Positions 33,005 through 41,854 are shown, numbered from the stretch's first letter. The stretch is DNA of 64,000 bases from SVQP01 sp045650025 (GCA_045650025.1 JAZRQR010000020.1:12119-76118), one strand, 5' to 3'. Translations and numbers: made by a program. Notes: a model not told the origin generated them from the letters alone.

Positions 33005-33283
33005 ATGTTGAGACTTAGTTTACAGTTCTTTGCTCATAAAAAGGGTGTCGGCTCTACTAAGAACGGTCGTGACAGTGAGTCTAAGCGCCTTGGCGTTAAG
33101 AAGGCTGACGGTCAGGCAGTTATCGCCGGCAACATCATCGTAAGACAGAGAGGAACCGCTATCCACGCTGGTAACAACGTTGGCATGGGTACTGACCACA
33201 CTCTGTACGCGCTGATCGACGGCAAGGTAAAATTTGAACACAAGACTAAGGACAAGAAGCAGGTCAGCGTTTACGCAGACTAA
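33005..33283 (+). CDS. rpmA: 50S ribosomal protein L27 with cleavable N-terminus
   Basis: A 92-aa ribosomal protein near the peptidyl transferase centre. The first nine residues (MLRLSLQFF) form the Firmicute extension that Prp removes before AHKKGVGSTKNGRDSESKRLG. RQRGTAIHAGNNVGMGTDHT is the family core. The new N-terminus after cleavage reaches the P-site tRNA. Obg, often next in this operon, is absent here; a terminator follows instead. Confidence 0.97.
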   Translation: MLRLSLQFFAHKKGVGSTKNGRDSESKRLGVKKADGQAVIAGNIIVRQRGTAIHAGNNVGMGTDHTLYALIDGKVKFEHKTKDKKQVSVYAD

Positions 33284-33303
33284 TTCAAGGACCTTGAGTC
33301 AAA

Positions 33304-33338
33304 CGTAAAAGGGGTGCTATGACAGCGCCCTTTTTACG
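33304..33338 (+). terminator. Terminator after rpmA
   Basis: A 13- to 14-bp imperfect stem CGTAAAAGGGGTGC/GCGCCCTTTTTACG with its own T-run in the 3' arm. Confidence 0.82.
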
Positions 33339-33345
33339 TACCATA

Positions 33346-33378
33346 AAGCCCTCCATACCTTGGCGGTATGGAGGGCTT
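33346..33378 (-). terminator. Terminator after glpK
   Basis: A perfect 14-bp stem (33346-33359 with 33365-33378) with a 5-nt loop starts four bases after the glpK stop on the minus strand and is followed by TTTATGG. Confidence 0.85.
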
Positions 33379-33382
33379 CTGT

Positions 33383-34867
33383 TTATTCGCTGAGCGTGCG
33401 CTTGACGGCGGTTTTCCAGCCGTTCAGAAGCGATGCTCGCTGCTCCGTTTGCATATCGGGGGAGAAGCTTGCGTCCTCTTGGTAGATCGAACGAATGTCG
33501 TCCAGAGAGCTGTAAAGCCCCACGGCAAGCCCTGCCAGGCAGGCAGCGCCCAATGCGGTGGTTTCAATGCATACGGGGCGCACAATGCGGGCGTTCAGCA
33601 TATTGGCTTGGAACTGCAACAGGAAGCGGTTGGCGCTTGCGCCGCCGTCCACCTTCAGAGCGTGCACCTGTGTGCCGGCCTCTTGCTCCATCACTGCAAG
33701 CACGTCTGCGGTCTGGTACGCCATTGCCTCCAGCGTTGCGCGTACGATATGTGCCTTGGTGGTTGCGCGTGTCAGACCCGTAATGCTGCCTCTTGCATAA
33801 GCATCCCAATAAGGTGCACCCAAGCCTACAAAGGCGGGAACGAAATACACGCCGCCGCTGTCGGGTACGCTCAGGGCAAGGCGTTCGGTGTCTGCGGAGG
33901 ATCGGATCAGCCCAAGTCCGTCGCGCAGCCATTGCACGGCAGCGCCGCAGATAAACACCGAGCCCTCCAGCACGTACTGAGTCTGGTCGCCAATGCGCCA
34001 TGCAATCGAGGTGACCAAGCCGTTTTGCGAGGTGACGGGCGTCGTGCCCGTATTCATCAGCATAAAGCCGCCCGTACCATACGTATTTTTTACGTCACCC
34101 TTACAGAAGCAGCATTGCCCAAACAAGGCGGCCTGCTGGTCTCCTGCAACGCCTGCAATCGGAATTTCGGTGCCAAAGAGCGTCGGCTTAGTGTATCCGA
34201 ATACGCCCGAGGAGGGGAGCACGCGGGGCAGCATGCAGGCGGGAATCCCAAACAGATCCAAAAGCTCCTGATCCCAGCAAAGGTCGTGAATATTATAGAT
34301 CATGGTGCGAGCCGCATTACTGGGGTCGGTGGCATGCACCTTTCCGCCCGTCAGCATCCAGATCAGCCAGGTGTCGATCGTGCCGAACAGCAGGTCGCCG
34401 CGCGCCGCTTTTTCCATAGCGCCGGGCACGTTTTGCAGGATCCAACGAATTTTGGTGGCGGAGAAATAGGCGTCGATCAAAAGTCCGGTTTTTTCGCGCA
34501 CCGAACCCGCATAGCCTCGCTCCTTGAGCGCATCGCAATATGCAGCCGTGCGGCGGCATTGCCAGACGATGGCGTTATAGATAGGCTTGCCGGTGTGTTT
34601 ATCCCAAACCACCGTGGTCTCGCGCTGATTGGTAATGCCGATGGCAGCAATGTCGCTGCTGTCCAGTCCGGATTTTGCCAGCGCCTCGTGGGCAACACCA
34701 ATCTGCGTTGCCCAAATTTCGGTGGGATCGTGCTCCACCCAGCCGTCAGCAGGGAAGCATTGCGTAAATTCCTTTTGCGCCGTGGCGATCATATCGCCGT
34801 TGCGCGAAAAAATAATGGCGCGGCAGCTTGTCGTGCCTTGATCCATTGCAAGCAGATACTGTTTCAT
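33383..34867 (-). CDS. glpK: Glycerol kinase
   Basis: A 494-aa FGGY kinase that traps glycerol as glycerol 3-phosphate. The N-terminus LLAMDQGTTSCRAIIF, the substrate segment NQRETTVVWDKHTGKPIYNA, GVAGDQQAALFGQ and the signature GGVYFVPAFVGLGAPYWD are all present, with the ATP-site LKVDGGASANRFLLQ near residue 400. GGGAGA supports ATG 34867. Compared with PTS-controlled enzymes, no GlpF or GlpO is adjacent, so regulation by a neighbour cannot be inferred. Confidence 0.96.
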   Translation of the reverse strand: MKQYLLAMDQGTTSCRAIIFSRNGDMIATAQKEFTQCFPADGWVEHDPTEIWATQIGVAHEALAKSGLDSSDIAAIGITNQRETTVVWDKHTGKPIYNAIVWQCRRTAAYCDALKERGYAGSVREKTGLLIDAYFSATKIRWILQNVPGAMEKAARGDLLFGTIDTWLIWMLTGGKVHATDPSNAARTMIYNIHDLCWDQELLDLFGIPACMLPRVLPSSGVFGYTKPTLFGTEIPIAGVAGDQQAALFGQCCFCKGDVKNTYGTGGFMLMNTGTTPVTSQNGLVTSIAWRIGDQTQYVLEGSVFICGAAVQWLRDGLGLIRSSADTERLALSVPDSGGVYFVPAFVGLGAPYWDAYARGSITGLTRATTKAHIVRATLEAMAYQTADVLAVMEQEAGTQVHALKVDGGASANRFLLQFQANMLNARIVRPVCIETTALGAACLAGLAVGLYSSLDDIRSIYQEDASFSPDMQTEQRASLLNGWKTAVKRTLSE

Positions 34868-34900
34868 AACGCGTCTCCCGTCACAAGTTACTACAATGTG

Positions 34901-34929
34901 ATTATACCATGCTTCTCCTTGCGTGTCAA
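34901..34929 (-). promoter_or_regulatory. Consensus promoter of glpK
   Basis: On the minus strand TTGACA (34929-34924) and TG-G-TATAAT (-10 at 34906-34901) have 17-bp spacing. Confidence 0.92.
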
Positions 34930-34942
34930 GCATGGATCTTGT

Positions 34943-34991
34943 GTAGCCGTACGGGGGTCGAACCAATTCGGTTCGATTCCCGTACGGCTAC
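34943..34991. repeat. 49-base palindrome resembling a tRNA T-arm and acceptor strand
   Basis: Arms 34943-34964 and 34970-34991 pair over 22 positions around an AATTC loop. Twenty pairs are Watson-Crick; the two others (34956-34957 with 34977-34978) are G-T, so only the plus-strand RNA pairs fully. The right arm, starting GGTTCGATTCCCGTACGGC, reads like a T-stem, T-loop and acceptor 3' strand. It lies between two divergent promoters, downstream of neither. Confidence 0.8.
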
Positions 34992-34995
34992 CCTC

Positions 34996-35024
34996 TTGAC
35001 ACGGAATTTATTCGGTGATATAAT
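34996..35024 (+). promoter_or_regulatory. Promoter of the EEP-family gene
   Basis: TTGACA at 34996-35001 and TATAAT at 35019-35024 have 17-bp spacing. A leader of about 90 nt follows, with a small hairpin (ACAGCG/CGACTGT region, 35054-35072). Confidence 0.88.
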
Positions 35025-35118
35025 GAAAACACCGTCCGGAGTCGAGTGGCAGTTACAGCGATTTTGCGACTGTTATGGGGATCAGGATTGACGAGTCATG
35101 ATTTTTTAAAGGGTTGAT

Positions 35119-35820
35119 ATGATGAAAAAATTTCGTTTGGTCAGTTATAATATTTGCTCCGCGCATTTTGCGGGTGGGCACTATACGGAACAGAATCTGC
35201 ATGACCTGGCAGACACGCTGAAGGATCCGAGCTTTGACGCGGTTTGTCTGCAAGAGGTGGATAAGGGCGCAGCCAGATCTGAGGGCGTGGACATGACCGC
35301 GCGTCTTGCTGAGCTTGCGGGCTACACGCATACCTATTTCATAAAAATCCGCGATTTTCAGGGCGGGGAATACGGCACGGCGATCCTTGCGCGTCATCCT
35401 ATTCTGGAGTCTCAGACCTTGAACTTTGCCGTCAAGATCGCCAAGCAGGGCACATCCTGCGGCTACGTGGTGCTGGACGTGCAGGGGGAGCGCGTGACGC
35501 TGTTCAATACGCACCTTTCCATTGAAAGTGATGAGGCGAACACCGATACTATGCTGTGCCTGGGCGACATCCTCAACCAATATGCAGACGAAAACGGAGC
35601 AAGAATTCTGTGCTGCGGAGATTTCAATACCAATCCCCCCAAGCTTGCAGAATACCTGCCCCGCTTCTTGCGCGCCAATGCGGATCTCCTTACCTATGCG
35701 GACAGAAGCATTGACAACGTGCTGTATCTGGGTTATCAAGTGGAAAACGTTCATACGGTCGATACGACCACCTCGCGCGTGACAGACCATAACATGCTGG
35801 TCTGCGACGTGCTGTTATAA
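35119..35820 (+). CDS. Endonuclease/exonuclease/phosphatase-family protein
   Basis: A 233-aa EEP-fold metal-dependent hydrolase. SYNICSAHF gives the metal Asn, CLQEVDKG the catalytic Glu, FNTHLS the His, CGDFNTNP the Asp-Asn pair and TDHNMLV the final D-H. Members cleave phosphodiesters or sphingomyelin, or remove phosphate from lipids; without a signal peptide it is probably cytoplasmic. ATG 35119 and the adjacent ATG 35122 are both possible with AAAGGG upstream. Its last 6 bases overlap the end of the convergent AlaX gene. Confidence 0.9.
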   Translation: MMKKFRLVSYNICSAHFAGGHYTEQNLHDLADTLKDPSFDAVCLQEVDKGAARSEGVDMTARLAELAGYTHTYFIKIRDFQGGEYGTAILARHPILESQTLNFAVKIAKQGTSCGYVVLDVQGERVTLFNTHLSIESDEANTDTMLCLGDILNQYADENGARILCCGDFNTNPPKLAEYLPRFLRANADLLTYADRSIDNVLYLGYQVENVHTVDTTTSRVTDHNMLVCDVLL

Positions 35821-36969
35821 GGACTCCATATAAGCGCGAATGTTCGCCTCGGAAGCCGCACAGCTTCCTTGGATCATTTGTGCGCTACCACCGCCCTTGC
35901 CGTCAAGGGCGGTATTTATTTGCTTGGAAAGCGCACGCAAATCGGTATTGGCGGCGCTCATGATATAGCGGTAGCCACCCTCATCGTTACCGGAGAATGC
36001 CGCACAGATGCCCGTGCACTTGGGGACACCTGCATTGACCAGCAAGCGCAGGGAAAGCATATCGGGATCGTCCGTAAAGATGCAAAGATTGCCCGCGGTC
36101 TGCTCCAGCGCGGCGATCTTGTAGTCCAAAAGCTGGCGGCGCAGGGAAGCGATGGTAGCACCGCGCTTTTCAATCTCCGTCTCGCGACGCTGCAGCCCTG
36201 CCACAACGTCACTCTGCGGAACCGAGAGCATAGCGGAAAGCGTGGCAACGTCACTCCAGGTCTTGCGATAATGGGCAAGCGCGGCGCTGCCTGCCAGGAA
36301 ATGAATGCGCATACCGCCCTTGTAGCGGATGGCGTCCAGCAGCTTGATCATGCCGATCTCGCCCGTGCGTGCCACGTGCGGTGCACAGCAAGCGCAAACG
36401 TCATACGCGCCAATGGTGACCAGGCGCACGTTGTCCTGCAGCTCCAGCTTGGAGCGGTACGCGGTTGCCGCCAGCACCTCGGGTGCGGGGTATTCTGCCG
36501 TGATGGCAACGTTTTGATAAATGATGCGGTTTGCCTCGTCCTCAATTTCATCCAGCTGTGCGCGCGTCAGCTCACCGTCAAAGTCCATCGTGATCTCGCC
36601 ACCCAGATGGAAGCCCACGTTGCTGTATCCGTATTTTCTGTGCATGAGTCCGGACACAATGTGCTCGCCCGAGTGGATCTGCATCTTGGCGTAGCGCGCC
36701 GTAAAATCGAGCTGTCCGTGCACAGTCGTGCCGGGGGTCAGGGGAGCGTCGGTGTAATGCGTGATCACGCCGTCCTGTTCCCGGACGTCCAGCACGTTTG
36801 CCTGACCGAGCATGCCGGTGTCGGCACTCTGGCCACCCTCTTCCGGGAAAAATGCGGTTGCATCCAGGATTACAGCAAAGCGCTCGTCACACGCAAGACA
36901 TGCAAGAACGGTGGCGTCAAACGCCTGCATATAGCTGTCCTGATCAAATAAACGAATTGTATGTTGCAT
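35815..36969 (-). CDS. Alanyl-tRNA editing protein, AlaX long type
   Basis: A 384-aa free-standing editing protein that hydrolyses mischarged Ser- or Gly-tRNA(Ala). The N-terminal barrel opens with LDATAFFPEEGGQSADTG, zinc ligands lie in HSGEHIVSG (H-x3-H) and CACCAPHVARTGEIG (C-x3-H). After these a helical linker leads to a C-terminal DHHA1-like domain with the run ALDGKGGGSAQMIQGS near the end. This AlaRS-derived architecture is the longer AlaX class. ATG 36969 is used because MQHTIRLFDQDSYM begins the barrel. Confidence 0.9.
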   Translation of the reverse strand: MQHTIRLFDQDSYMQAFDATVLACLACDERFAVILDATAFFPEEGGQSADTGMLGQANVLDVREQDGVITHYTDAPLTPGTTVHGQLDFTARYAKMQIHSGEHIVSGLMHRKYGYSNVGFHLGGEITMDFDGELTRAQLDEIEDEANRIIYQNVAITAEYPAPEVLAATAYRSKLELQDNVRLVTIGAYDVCACCAPHVARTGEIGMIKLLDAIRYKGGMRIHFLAGSAALAHYRKTWSDVATLSAMLSVPQSDVVAGLQRRETEIEKRGATIASLRRQLLDYKIAALEQTAGNLCIFTDDPDMLSLRLLVNAGVPKCTGICAAFSGNDEGGYRYIMSAANTDLRALSKQINTALDGKGGGSAQMIQGSCAASEANIRAYMESL

Positions 36970-36984
36970 AATTACCTCGTAAAC

Positions 36985-37008
36985 AAAGAGCCGCAAATGC
37001 GGCTCTTT
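36985..37008 (-). terminator. Terminator of potABCD
   Basis: A perfect 10-bp stem AAAGAGCCGC/GCGGCTCTTT with an AAAT loop lies between the potD stop and the AlaX start. Confidence 0.88.
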
Positions 37009-37014
37009 TGGTTT

Positions 37015-38208
37015 TTATTGCAGCTTGAGATCCAGCCACAGGTCGGAAATGTACGCAAGCAGATCCTTATCCAGATTTGCATATGCATATTTTTCGTACG
37101 AGGCTGCGAAATCAAAGTCCTCGGGATACAGCATTGCGTAATAGTCGCATTCTGCATCACCCATGCCGAGCGATTCCTGATATTCAGGATTTTCATACAC
37201 GGCGCTGTTGGGGGTTGCATAGTAAATGTACTCTGCGTTTGCTCTTGCAATGTCGCACTCCTCGCCGTCAATGACTACGTCGGTTGCGAGCATGAAGTTA
37301 ATATACGCCTCAGCAATCTCCTTGTTCTTGGCGCAGGTCGGAATGCACATAGCATCCATAAACAGATTGGTGCAAATGTTGCCTTGCTCGTCTCTGGGGT
37401 AGAAGAAATCCAGAGAGACGTTGGAGGAGGCATTTTCCATCATGGTAATGCAGTCGCCTGCGTAATACGCCGCAATGGCAGCATCGCCCGACTCCATCAT
37501 GTTAAATACCTGGTCCATGACGTAACGCTTGAGCACCGACTTTTGTGCGGCAAGCTCCGTGTAAGCCTTGTCCCAATCCGCAGTATCCTTGGAGTTTACG
37601 CTCAGCCCCAGCTTGTACATTGCCGTACCGAATGCGTCGCGCGAGTTATCAAATTGCAGAATCTGCTTGGCGTACTTTCCGTCAGGTCCGCCCCACATCA
37701 GGTCCCAGGAGCCGGTGTCTGCTTCGTCTACGATGTTCGAGTCATATACGATGCCTACCATGCCGTAGGTGTAGGGAACCGTATATTTGTTTTCCGGATC
37801 GTAGAAGAGATTGCGGAACTGTTCGGGGATGTTCTTTTCAAAGTTGGGAATGTTGTCATAATTCAGCTCCAGCAGCATATCATGCTCGATGAAATAATCG
37901 ATCATGTAGTCGGAGGGAATGATGACGTCGTAGCTGGCAGAGCCTGCCTCCAGCTTGGCACGAAGGCTCTCGTTGGAATCGTAGGTGTCGTAGTTGACCT
38001 TAACGCGCACCCCGTATTCCTGGTAGTACCAAGCCTCAAACGCTTTGTTTACGTCCAGCGACTCGTAAGAGCCGTCCGAAATGTATTCGCCCCAGTTATA
38101 TACGTTGAGTACAACGTCGTAGCCGGAGTCACATGCGCTCAGGGTGCTCATGCAGGGAAGAAGCAGAAGTGCTGCTAAAAGAAGCGAGAAAATCGATCTG
38201 CGTGTCAT
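37015..38208 (-). CDS. potD: Spermidine/putrescine ABC transporter, substrate-binding protein
   Basis: A 397-aa extracellular solute-binding lipoprotein (signal with STLSAC lipobox). The mature part starts VVLNVYNWGEYISDGSYESL, the PotD/PotF-type opening. ASYDVIIPSDYMIDYF and YTVPYTYGMVGIVYDSN are further family segments, and aromatic and acidic residues that clamp polyamines (Trp, Asp, Tyr) are in the expected places. A good GGAGG precedes the ATG. It is the last gene of the operon and overlaps potC by 4 bp. Confidence 0.94.
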   Translation of the reverse strand: MTRRSIFSLLLAALLLLPCMSTLSACDSGYDVVLNVYNWGEYISDGSYESLDVNKAFEAWYYQEYGVRVKVNYDTYDSNESLRAKLEAGSASYDVIIPSDYMIDYFIEHDMLLELNYDNIPNFEKNIPEQFRNLFYDPENKYTVPYTYGMVGIVYDSNIVDEADTGSWDLMWGGPDGKYAKQILQFDNSRDAFGTAMYKLGLSVNSKDTADWDKAYTELAAQKSVLKRYVMDQVFNMMESGDAAIAAYYAGDCITMMENASSNVSLDFFYPRDEQGNICTNLFMDAMCIPTCAKNKEIAEAYINFMLATDVVIDGEECDIARANAEYIYYATPNSAVYENPEYQESLGMGDAECDYYAMLYPEDFDFAASYEKYAYANLDKDLLAYISDLWLDLKLQ

Positions 38209-39071
38209 TTCGATCCCTCCTTTTTGCGTGCTCTGCGTGCGCGGGCGAGTTCCTTTTGCTGCTGACGCTTTGCCTTAGCATCCTGGTCGGTGCTCAGCAC
38301 GTTAAACAGGATCAGGAAGATCAGAACGGTCACGAAAATGACGGTTGCCAACGCGTAAATATCGGGCTTTACGGACTTTCTGACCTCACCGTAAATCAGA
38401 ATGGGCAGGGTGGTAAAGCCGGAGCCCTTAGTGAAGTAGGAAATGACAAAGTCATCCAGCGAAAGAGTAAATGCCATAATCAGGCCGGTTACGATACCGG
38501 GCATGATCTCGGGAAGCTCAACCTTGAAAAAGGATTGAATGGGATTGCAGCCCAGGTCCATTGCCGCCTCAGGCAGGGATTTATCCATCTGCTTGAGCTT
38601 GGGCATGATCTGCAGCATCACGTAGGGTAGCGTAAAGGTAACGTGCGCGATCAGCATGGTCCAGAAGCTGAAGGTTTCGGACACGTGCAGGATCAAGCCT
38701 ACGAATACAAACAGCAGCGTAAACGAAAAACCGGTAATGATTTCGGGGTTGATCATGGGGATCTGGGTAATGGTCATCAGCGTGGTGCGCGCACCGGCAG
38801 AGCGCATTTTGTTAATGCCGTAAGCGGCAAGCGTACCAAGCGCGGTGGAGATGACGGAAGAGGTGATTGCCAGTAAGAGCGTGTTGCGAACTGCCTCCAG
38901 AATTGCCTCGTTGGAGATCATCTCGCTGTACCAGTACAGCGAAAAGCCTTCAAATACAGATGTGCTCTTTCCTTGGTTGAACGAGAACAGGATCATAACC
39001 ACGATGGGGGCAAACAGGAAAAAGAAGACTAAGAACATGTAGAGCTTTGCCAGGAATGAATTCTTTTTCAT
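38205..39071 (-). CDS. potC: Spermidine/putrescine ABC transporter, permease C
   Basis: A 288-aa inner permease with six membrane helices. The EAA loop that contacts the ATPase is LPEAAMDLGCNPIQSFFKVE near residue 180, and TLSLDDFVISYFTKG is typical of PotC. A long basic cytoplasmic tail (AKAKRQQQKELARARRARKK) is unusual for the family. Coupled by 4-bp overlaps to potB upstream and potD downstream. Confidence 0.93.
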   Translation of the reverse strand: MKKNSFLAKLYMFLVFFFLFAPIVVMILFSFNQGKSTSVFEGFSLYWYSEMISNEAILEAVRNTLLLAITSSVISTALGTLAAYGINKMRSAGARTTLMTITQIPMINPEIITGFSFTLLFVFVGLILHVSETFSFWTMLIAHVTFTLPYVMLQIMPKLKQMDKSLPEAAMDLGCNPIQSFFKVELPEIMPGIVTGLIMAFTLSLDDFVISYFTKGSGFTTLPILIYGEVRKSVKPDIYALATVIFVTVLIFLILFNVLSTDQDAKAKRQQQKELARARRARKKEGSK

Positions 39072-39934
39072 CGTGAACCCTCCTTTTCGTTATCACCGAA
39101 TCTGTTCATCAGGATCAGACCTGCAAGCAGGATCAGCATCAGCACAAAGGAGAGTGCCGCTGCAAAGTGGTGATTGTTGTTGTAGTAGTAATAGTCGATG
39201 ATATCACCGATCAGGAAGATACCGCCGAGCTGGTTGGAAATGTAGAACGTGGAGATCGAGGGAACGAAAACCATGGTAAAGCCGGAAAGCACGCCGGGAA
39301 TACTGAGCGGCATGATCACCTTGCGCAATACCGAAAATCCGTTGCAGCCAAGATCCTGCGCCGCCTCTACCAAGCGGTAATCAAGCTTTGCCATGACCGA
39401 GTAAATGGGAAGGATCATGTAAGGCAAGAAGTCGTATACCATACCGATGATAACGGCAAATTCATTGTAGATCAGGATGTCGGGCTTGGGATCAAGCGGA
39501 ATGGGAACCATGCTTTCGGGTAAAAGCGAAAGCAGATACACAACGGCGTTGTTGAGCACCTCCAGCACCTCGGAAAGCGCATACGTACGGATGATGAAGT
39601 TTGTCCACATGGGGAGCATGATCAGCACCACCAGAATTTTCTGCGTGTTGGCAGAGGTACGGGAAATGAAATATGCGGCGGGATAACCGATAAGCAGGCA
39701 AACTACGGTTGCAATCAATGCCAGCTTGACAGACCTGAAGAATACGTTGAGATATTTGGGCGTGAAGAACAGCTGAATATGCTCAAACGTCAATCGGATC
39801 TCGTTTTGATCTGTGGTTTCGGTGAACGCATAAAACGCAACAAACGCCAAGGGAATCAGAATAAACAACACACTCCAAAGAATGTGCGGCGTCGCAAGCA
39901 AACGCGACATCGGTCCTTTAGCGGTATGCTTCAT
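39068..39934 (-). CDS. potB: Spermidine/putrescine ABC transporter, permease B
   Basis: A 288-aa permease with six helices. The EAA loop reads LVEAAQDLGCNGFSVLRKVI near residue 185 and FVPSISTFYISNQLGG is the PotB-type motif. Of two in-frame ATGs, the second (39934) has GGAGG at a 7-base spacing, while the first (39940) is only one base away from it; the first overlaps the potA stop as ATGA and cannot be excluded. Its partner is PotC. Confidence 0.93.
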   Translation of the reverse strand: MKHTAKGPMSRLLATPHILWSVLFILIPLAFVAFYAFTETTDQNEIRLTFEHIQLFFTPKYLNVFFRSVKLALIATVVCLLIGYPAAYFISRTSANTQKILVVLIMLPMWTNFIIRTYALSEVLEVLNNAVVYLLSLLPESMVPIPLDPKPDILIYNEFAVIIGMVYDFLPYMILPIYSVMAKLDYRLVEAAQDLGCNGFSVLRKVIMPLSIPGVLSGFTMVFVPSISTFYISNQLGGIFLIGDIIDYYYYNNNHHFAAALSFVLMLILLAGLILMNRFGDNEKEGSR

Positions 39935-39936
39935 GC

Positions 39937-41058
39937 TCATTCCTCCTCGTCGACCACGTCGGAAAGGTGGTCCATTTCATCGGAGAAGGTGGAGTAGTCG
40001 CCGAATTTGCCGGAATATTCGGATTTCTTCATAACGTGAATAGCATCGGGCTGGATATGCAGACCGATGGTCTGACCCTCGGCAACAAAGTCGGAAGTCT
40101 CCAGCATCCACTTAAAGCCCTGCACGTCTACGATGATCTCGTAATAGTCGCCCTTGAAGGTGACGCTGAATACCGTGCCGATCAGCATGCCGTCCTTGAC
40201 GTCAACCACGTCAACGTCCTCGGGACGAATGACGATATCCACCTTTTCGTTGGGCGCAAAGCCGCTGTCCAGGCAATCGAATACGTGACCTGCGATCTTT
40301 GCCTTGTAGTCGCAAAGCATGGTCCCGTCCAGAATGTTGGATTCACCGATAAAGTCTGCAACGAATGCGTTGACAGGCTCGTTATAGATGTCGGTAGGCG
40401 AGCCGATCTGCTGAATGGCACCGTCCGCCATGACGACTACGGTATCGGACATGGAAAGTGCCTCCTCCTGGTCGTGCGTGACGTAAATAAAGGTGATGCC
40501 GGTTTCGCGCTGAATGTTCTTCAGCTCCTTCTGCATGTCCTTGCGCAGCTTGAGGTCCAGTGCACCGAGAGGCTCGTCCAGCAAAAGCAGCTTAGGGCGG
40601 TTGATCAGTGCACGCGCAATGGCAACACGCTGCTGCTGACCGCCGGAGAGGTTGCCCACGTGTCTGCGCTCAAAGCCCTTGAGGTTGACAAGCTCCAGCA
40701 TTTCCTTGACGCGGCGTTCTATTTCATCCTTTTTAACCTTTTGAATTTTCAGACCGAACGCAATGTTCTCATATACGTTCAGGTGAGGGAACAGCGCATA
40801 GCGCTGAAATACGGTATTGACGTGGCGCTTGTAAGCAGGCACGTCGTTGATACGCTGACCGGCGAACTCCACGTCACCGCTGTCGGGGGATACAAATCCA
40901 CCAATGATACGCAGCGTAGTCGTCTTACCGCAGCCGGAGGGGCCCAGCAGGGTAACGAACTCCTTGTCGTGAATCTCCAGGTCAATGGCACGCAAAACGG
41001 GCTCACCGTCAAACGACTTTGCAACCCCCTTGAGTCGAACCAAAACTTGATCATTCAT
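39937..41058 (-). CDS. potA: Spermidine/putrescine ABC transporter, ATP-binding protein
   Basis: A 373-aa ATPase that powers polyamine uptake. Walker A is GPSGCGKTTTLR (near residue 40), the signature NLSGGQQQRVAIARAL, Walker B LLLLDEPLGALD and the switch His is in YVTHDQEEAL. A TOBE-type regulatory domain follows (VDIVIRPEDVDVVDVKDGML, about residue 270). An acid tail (DEMDHLSDVVDEEE) ends the protein. GGAG lies a rather long 12 bases before the ATG. First gene of the operon. Confidence 0.96.
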   Translation of the reverse strand: MNDQVLVRLKGVAKSFDGEPVLRAIDLEIHDKEFVTLLGPSGCGKTTTLRIIGGFVSPDSGDVEFAGQRINDVPAYKRHVNTVFQRYALFPHLNVYENIAFGLKIQKVKKDEIERRVKEMLELVNLKGFERRHVGNLSGGQQQRVAIARALINRPKLLLLDEPLGALDLKLRKDMQKELKNIQRETGITFIYVTHDQEEALSMSDTVVVMADGAIQQIGSPTDIYNEPVNAFVADFIGESNILDGTMLCDYKAKIAGHVFDCLDSGFAPNEKVDIVIRPEDVDVVDVKDGMLIGTVFSVTFKGDYYEIIVDVQGFKWMLETSDFVAEGQTIGLHIQPDAIHVMKKSEYSGKFGDYSTFSDEMDHLSDVVDEEE

Positions 41059-41103
41059 TTCGCATCAATACTCCTTTTAGACAGAAATATTCAGAATACT
41101 AAT

Positions 41104-41132
41104 ATTGTAGCAGATTTTATCGCAAAATGCAA
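41104..41132 (-). promoter_or_regulatory. Promoter of potABCD
   Basis: On the minus strand TTGCAT (41132-41127) and TACAAT (41109-41104) have 17-bp spacing, with a TG-C extension. Confidence 0.78.
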
Positions 41133-41253
41133 TAGATTTCGCAAAATTCTTTGAATAATCGCGAAATTTCTGTCAAAGGTCAGCAAAACAGTGCGGTTTT
41201 CTTGCAATATCTCGCGTATTCTCCCGTTTCCTCTCGTTTTCTCGCTTTTTTGC

Positions 41254-41817
41254 TTATGCGAACAGCATGCCGAACAGGCAGCAGGAGAACACAAAAAGCG
41301 TCAGCGAGGAGCCTGTGCGCAGCAGCAGCCAAACCGAGAGCAGCCACATGCAAAGCAGGCACAAAAAGCTCAGAACCGTGCATATGCGCTCCGCGGTCTG
41401 TAAGGGGAGCTTGATGCTCAGCGCACCGTGCAGAATGCGCCCACCGTCAAAGCCCTCAATGGGGATCAGATTGAGCATACCCAAGGACAAAGAGGACAGG
41501 CCAAACTCCAAGATCCAGTCAGAATACCCGAGAAAGGGAAGCGACAAGCCAAAGCAGAAAAAGTTGAAAAAAGGACCCGCAAAGCATAGGGCGATCAGCG
41601 CAGGATAGGAGCAAAGTCTGCCCTTTGTCACAAGTCTTGCGCCAAGCACGTCCAGTCGCATCTGCGCAAGATCGATTCCGAGCAGCTTGGCGGCAAGCAC
41701 GTGCCCAAGCTCATGGATCAGGGCGGCGCTTAAGCAGGCGCAAAGCTGCCGGGGCGGCGTGGTGGCGATCATGCACAGCAGCATGATAAAGGTGGCGGGA
41801 GTGACCGTGATTTTCAC
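41254..41817 (-). CDS. Site-2 protease-like M50 metallopeptidase, SpoIVFB-like
   Basis: A 187-aa polytopic intramembrane protease. The zinc motif is ALIHELGHVLAAK (H-E-x-x-H) and the third ligand Asp is in IEGFDGGRILHG, as in SpoIVFB and other group-III site-2 proteases; no CBS domain follows. In spore formers SpoIVFB cuts pro-sigma-K, but no sporulation partner is here. GTG 41817 is taken as start because CGAGG stands before it and KITVTP matches family starts; the longer ORF to 41844 lacks a ribosome binding site. Confidence 0.85.
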   Translation of the reverse strand: MKITVTPATFIMLLCMIATTPPRQLCACLSAALIHELGHVLAAKLLGIDLAQMRLDVLGARLVTKGRLCSYPALIALCFAGPFFNFFCFGLSLPFLGYSDWILEFGLSSLSLGMLNLIPIEGFDGGRILHGALSIKLPLQTAERICTVLSFLCLLCMWLLSVWLLLRTGSSLTLFVFSCCLFGMLFA

Positions 41818-41854
41818 AAAACACCTCGGTAGTAAAAAATTCACAAAATAGCGG

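Noticed and set aside
33368..34999. A 543-codon plus-strand ORF opposite glpK
   Set aside because: It is the antisense shadow of a full-length glycerol kinase with all family motifs; long mirror ORFs are common at this base composition.
34868..35118. A riboswitch in the leader of the EEP-family gene
   Set aside because: Only a small hairpin is visible in the 90-nt leader, and no known aptamer core could be recognised.
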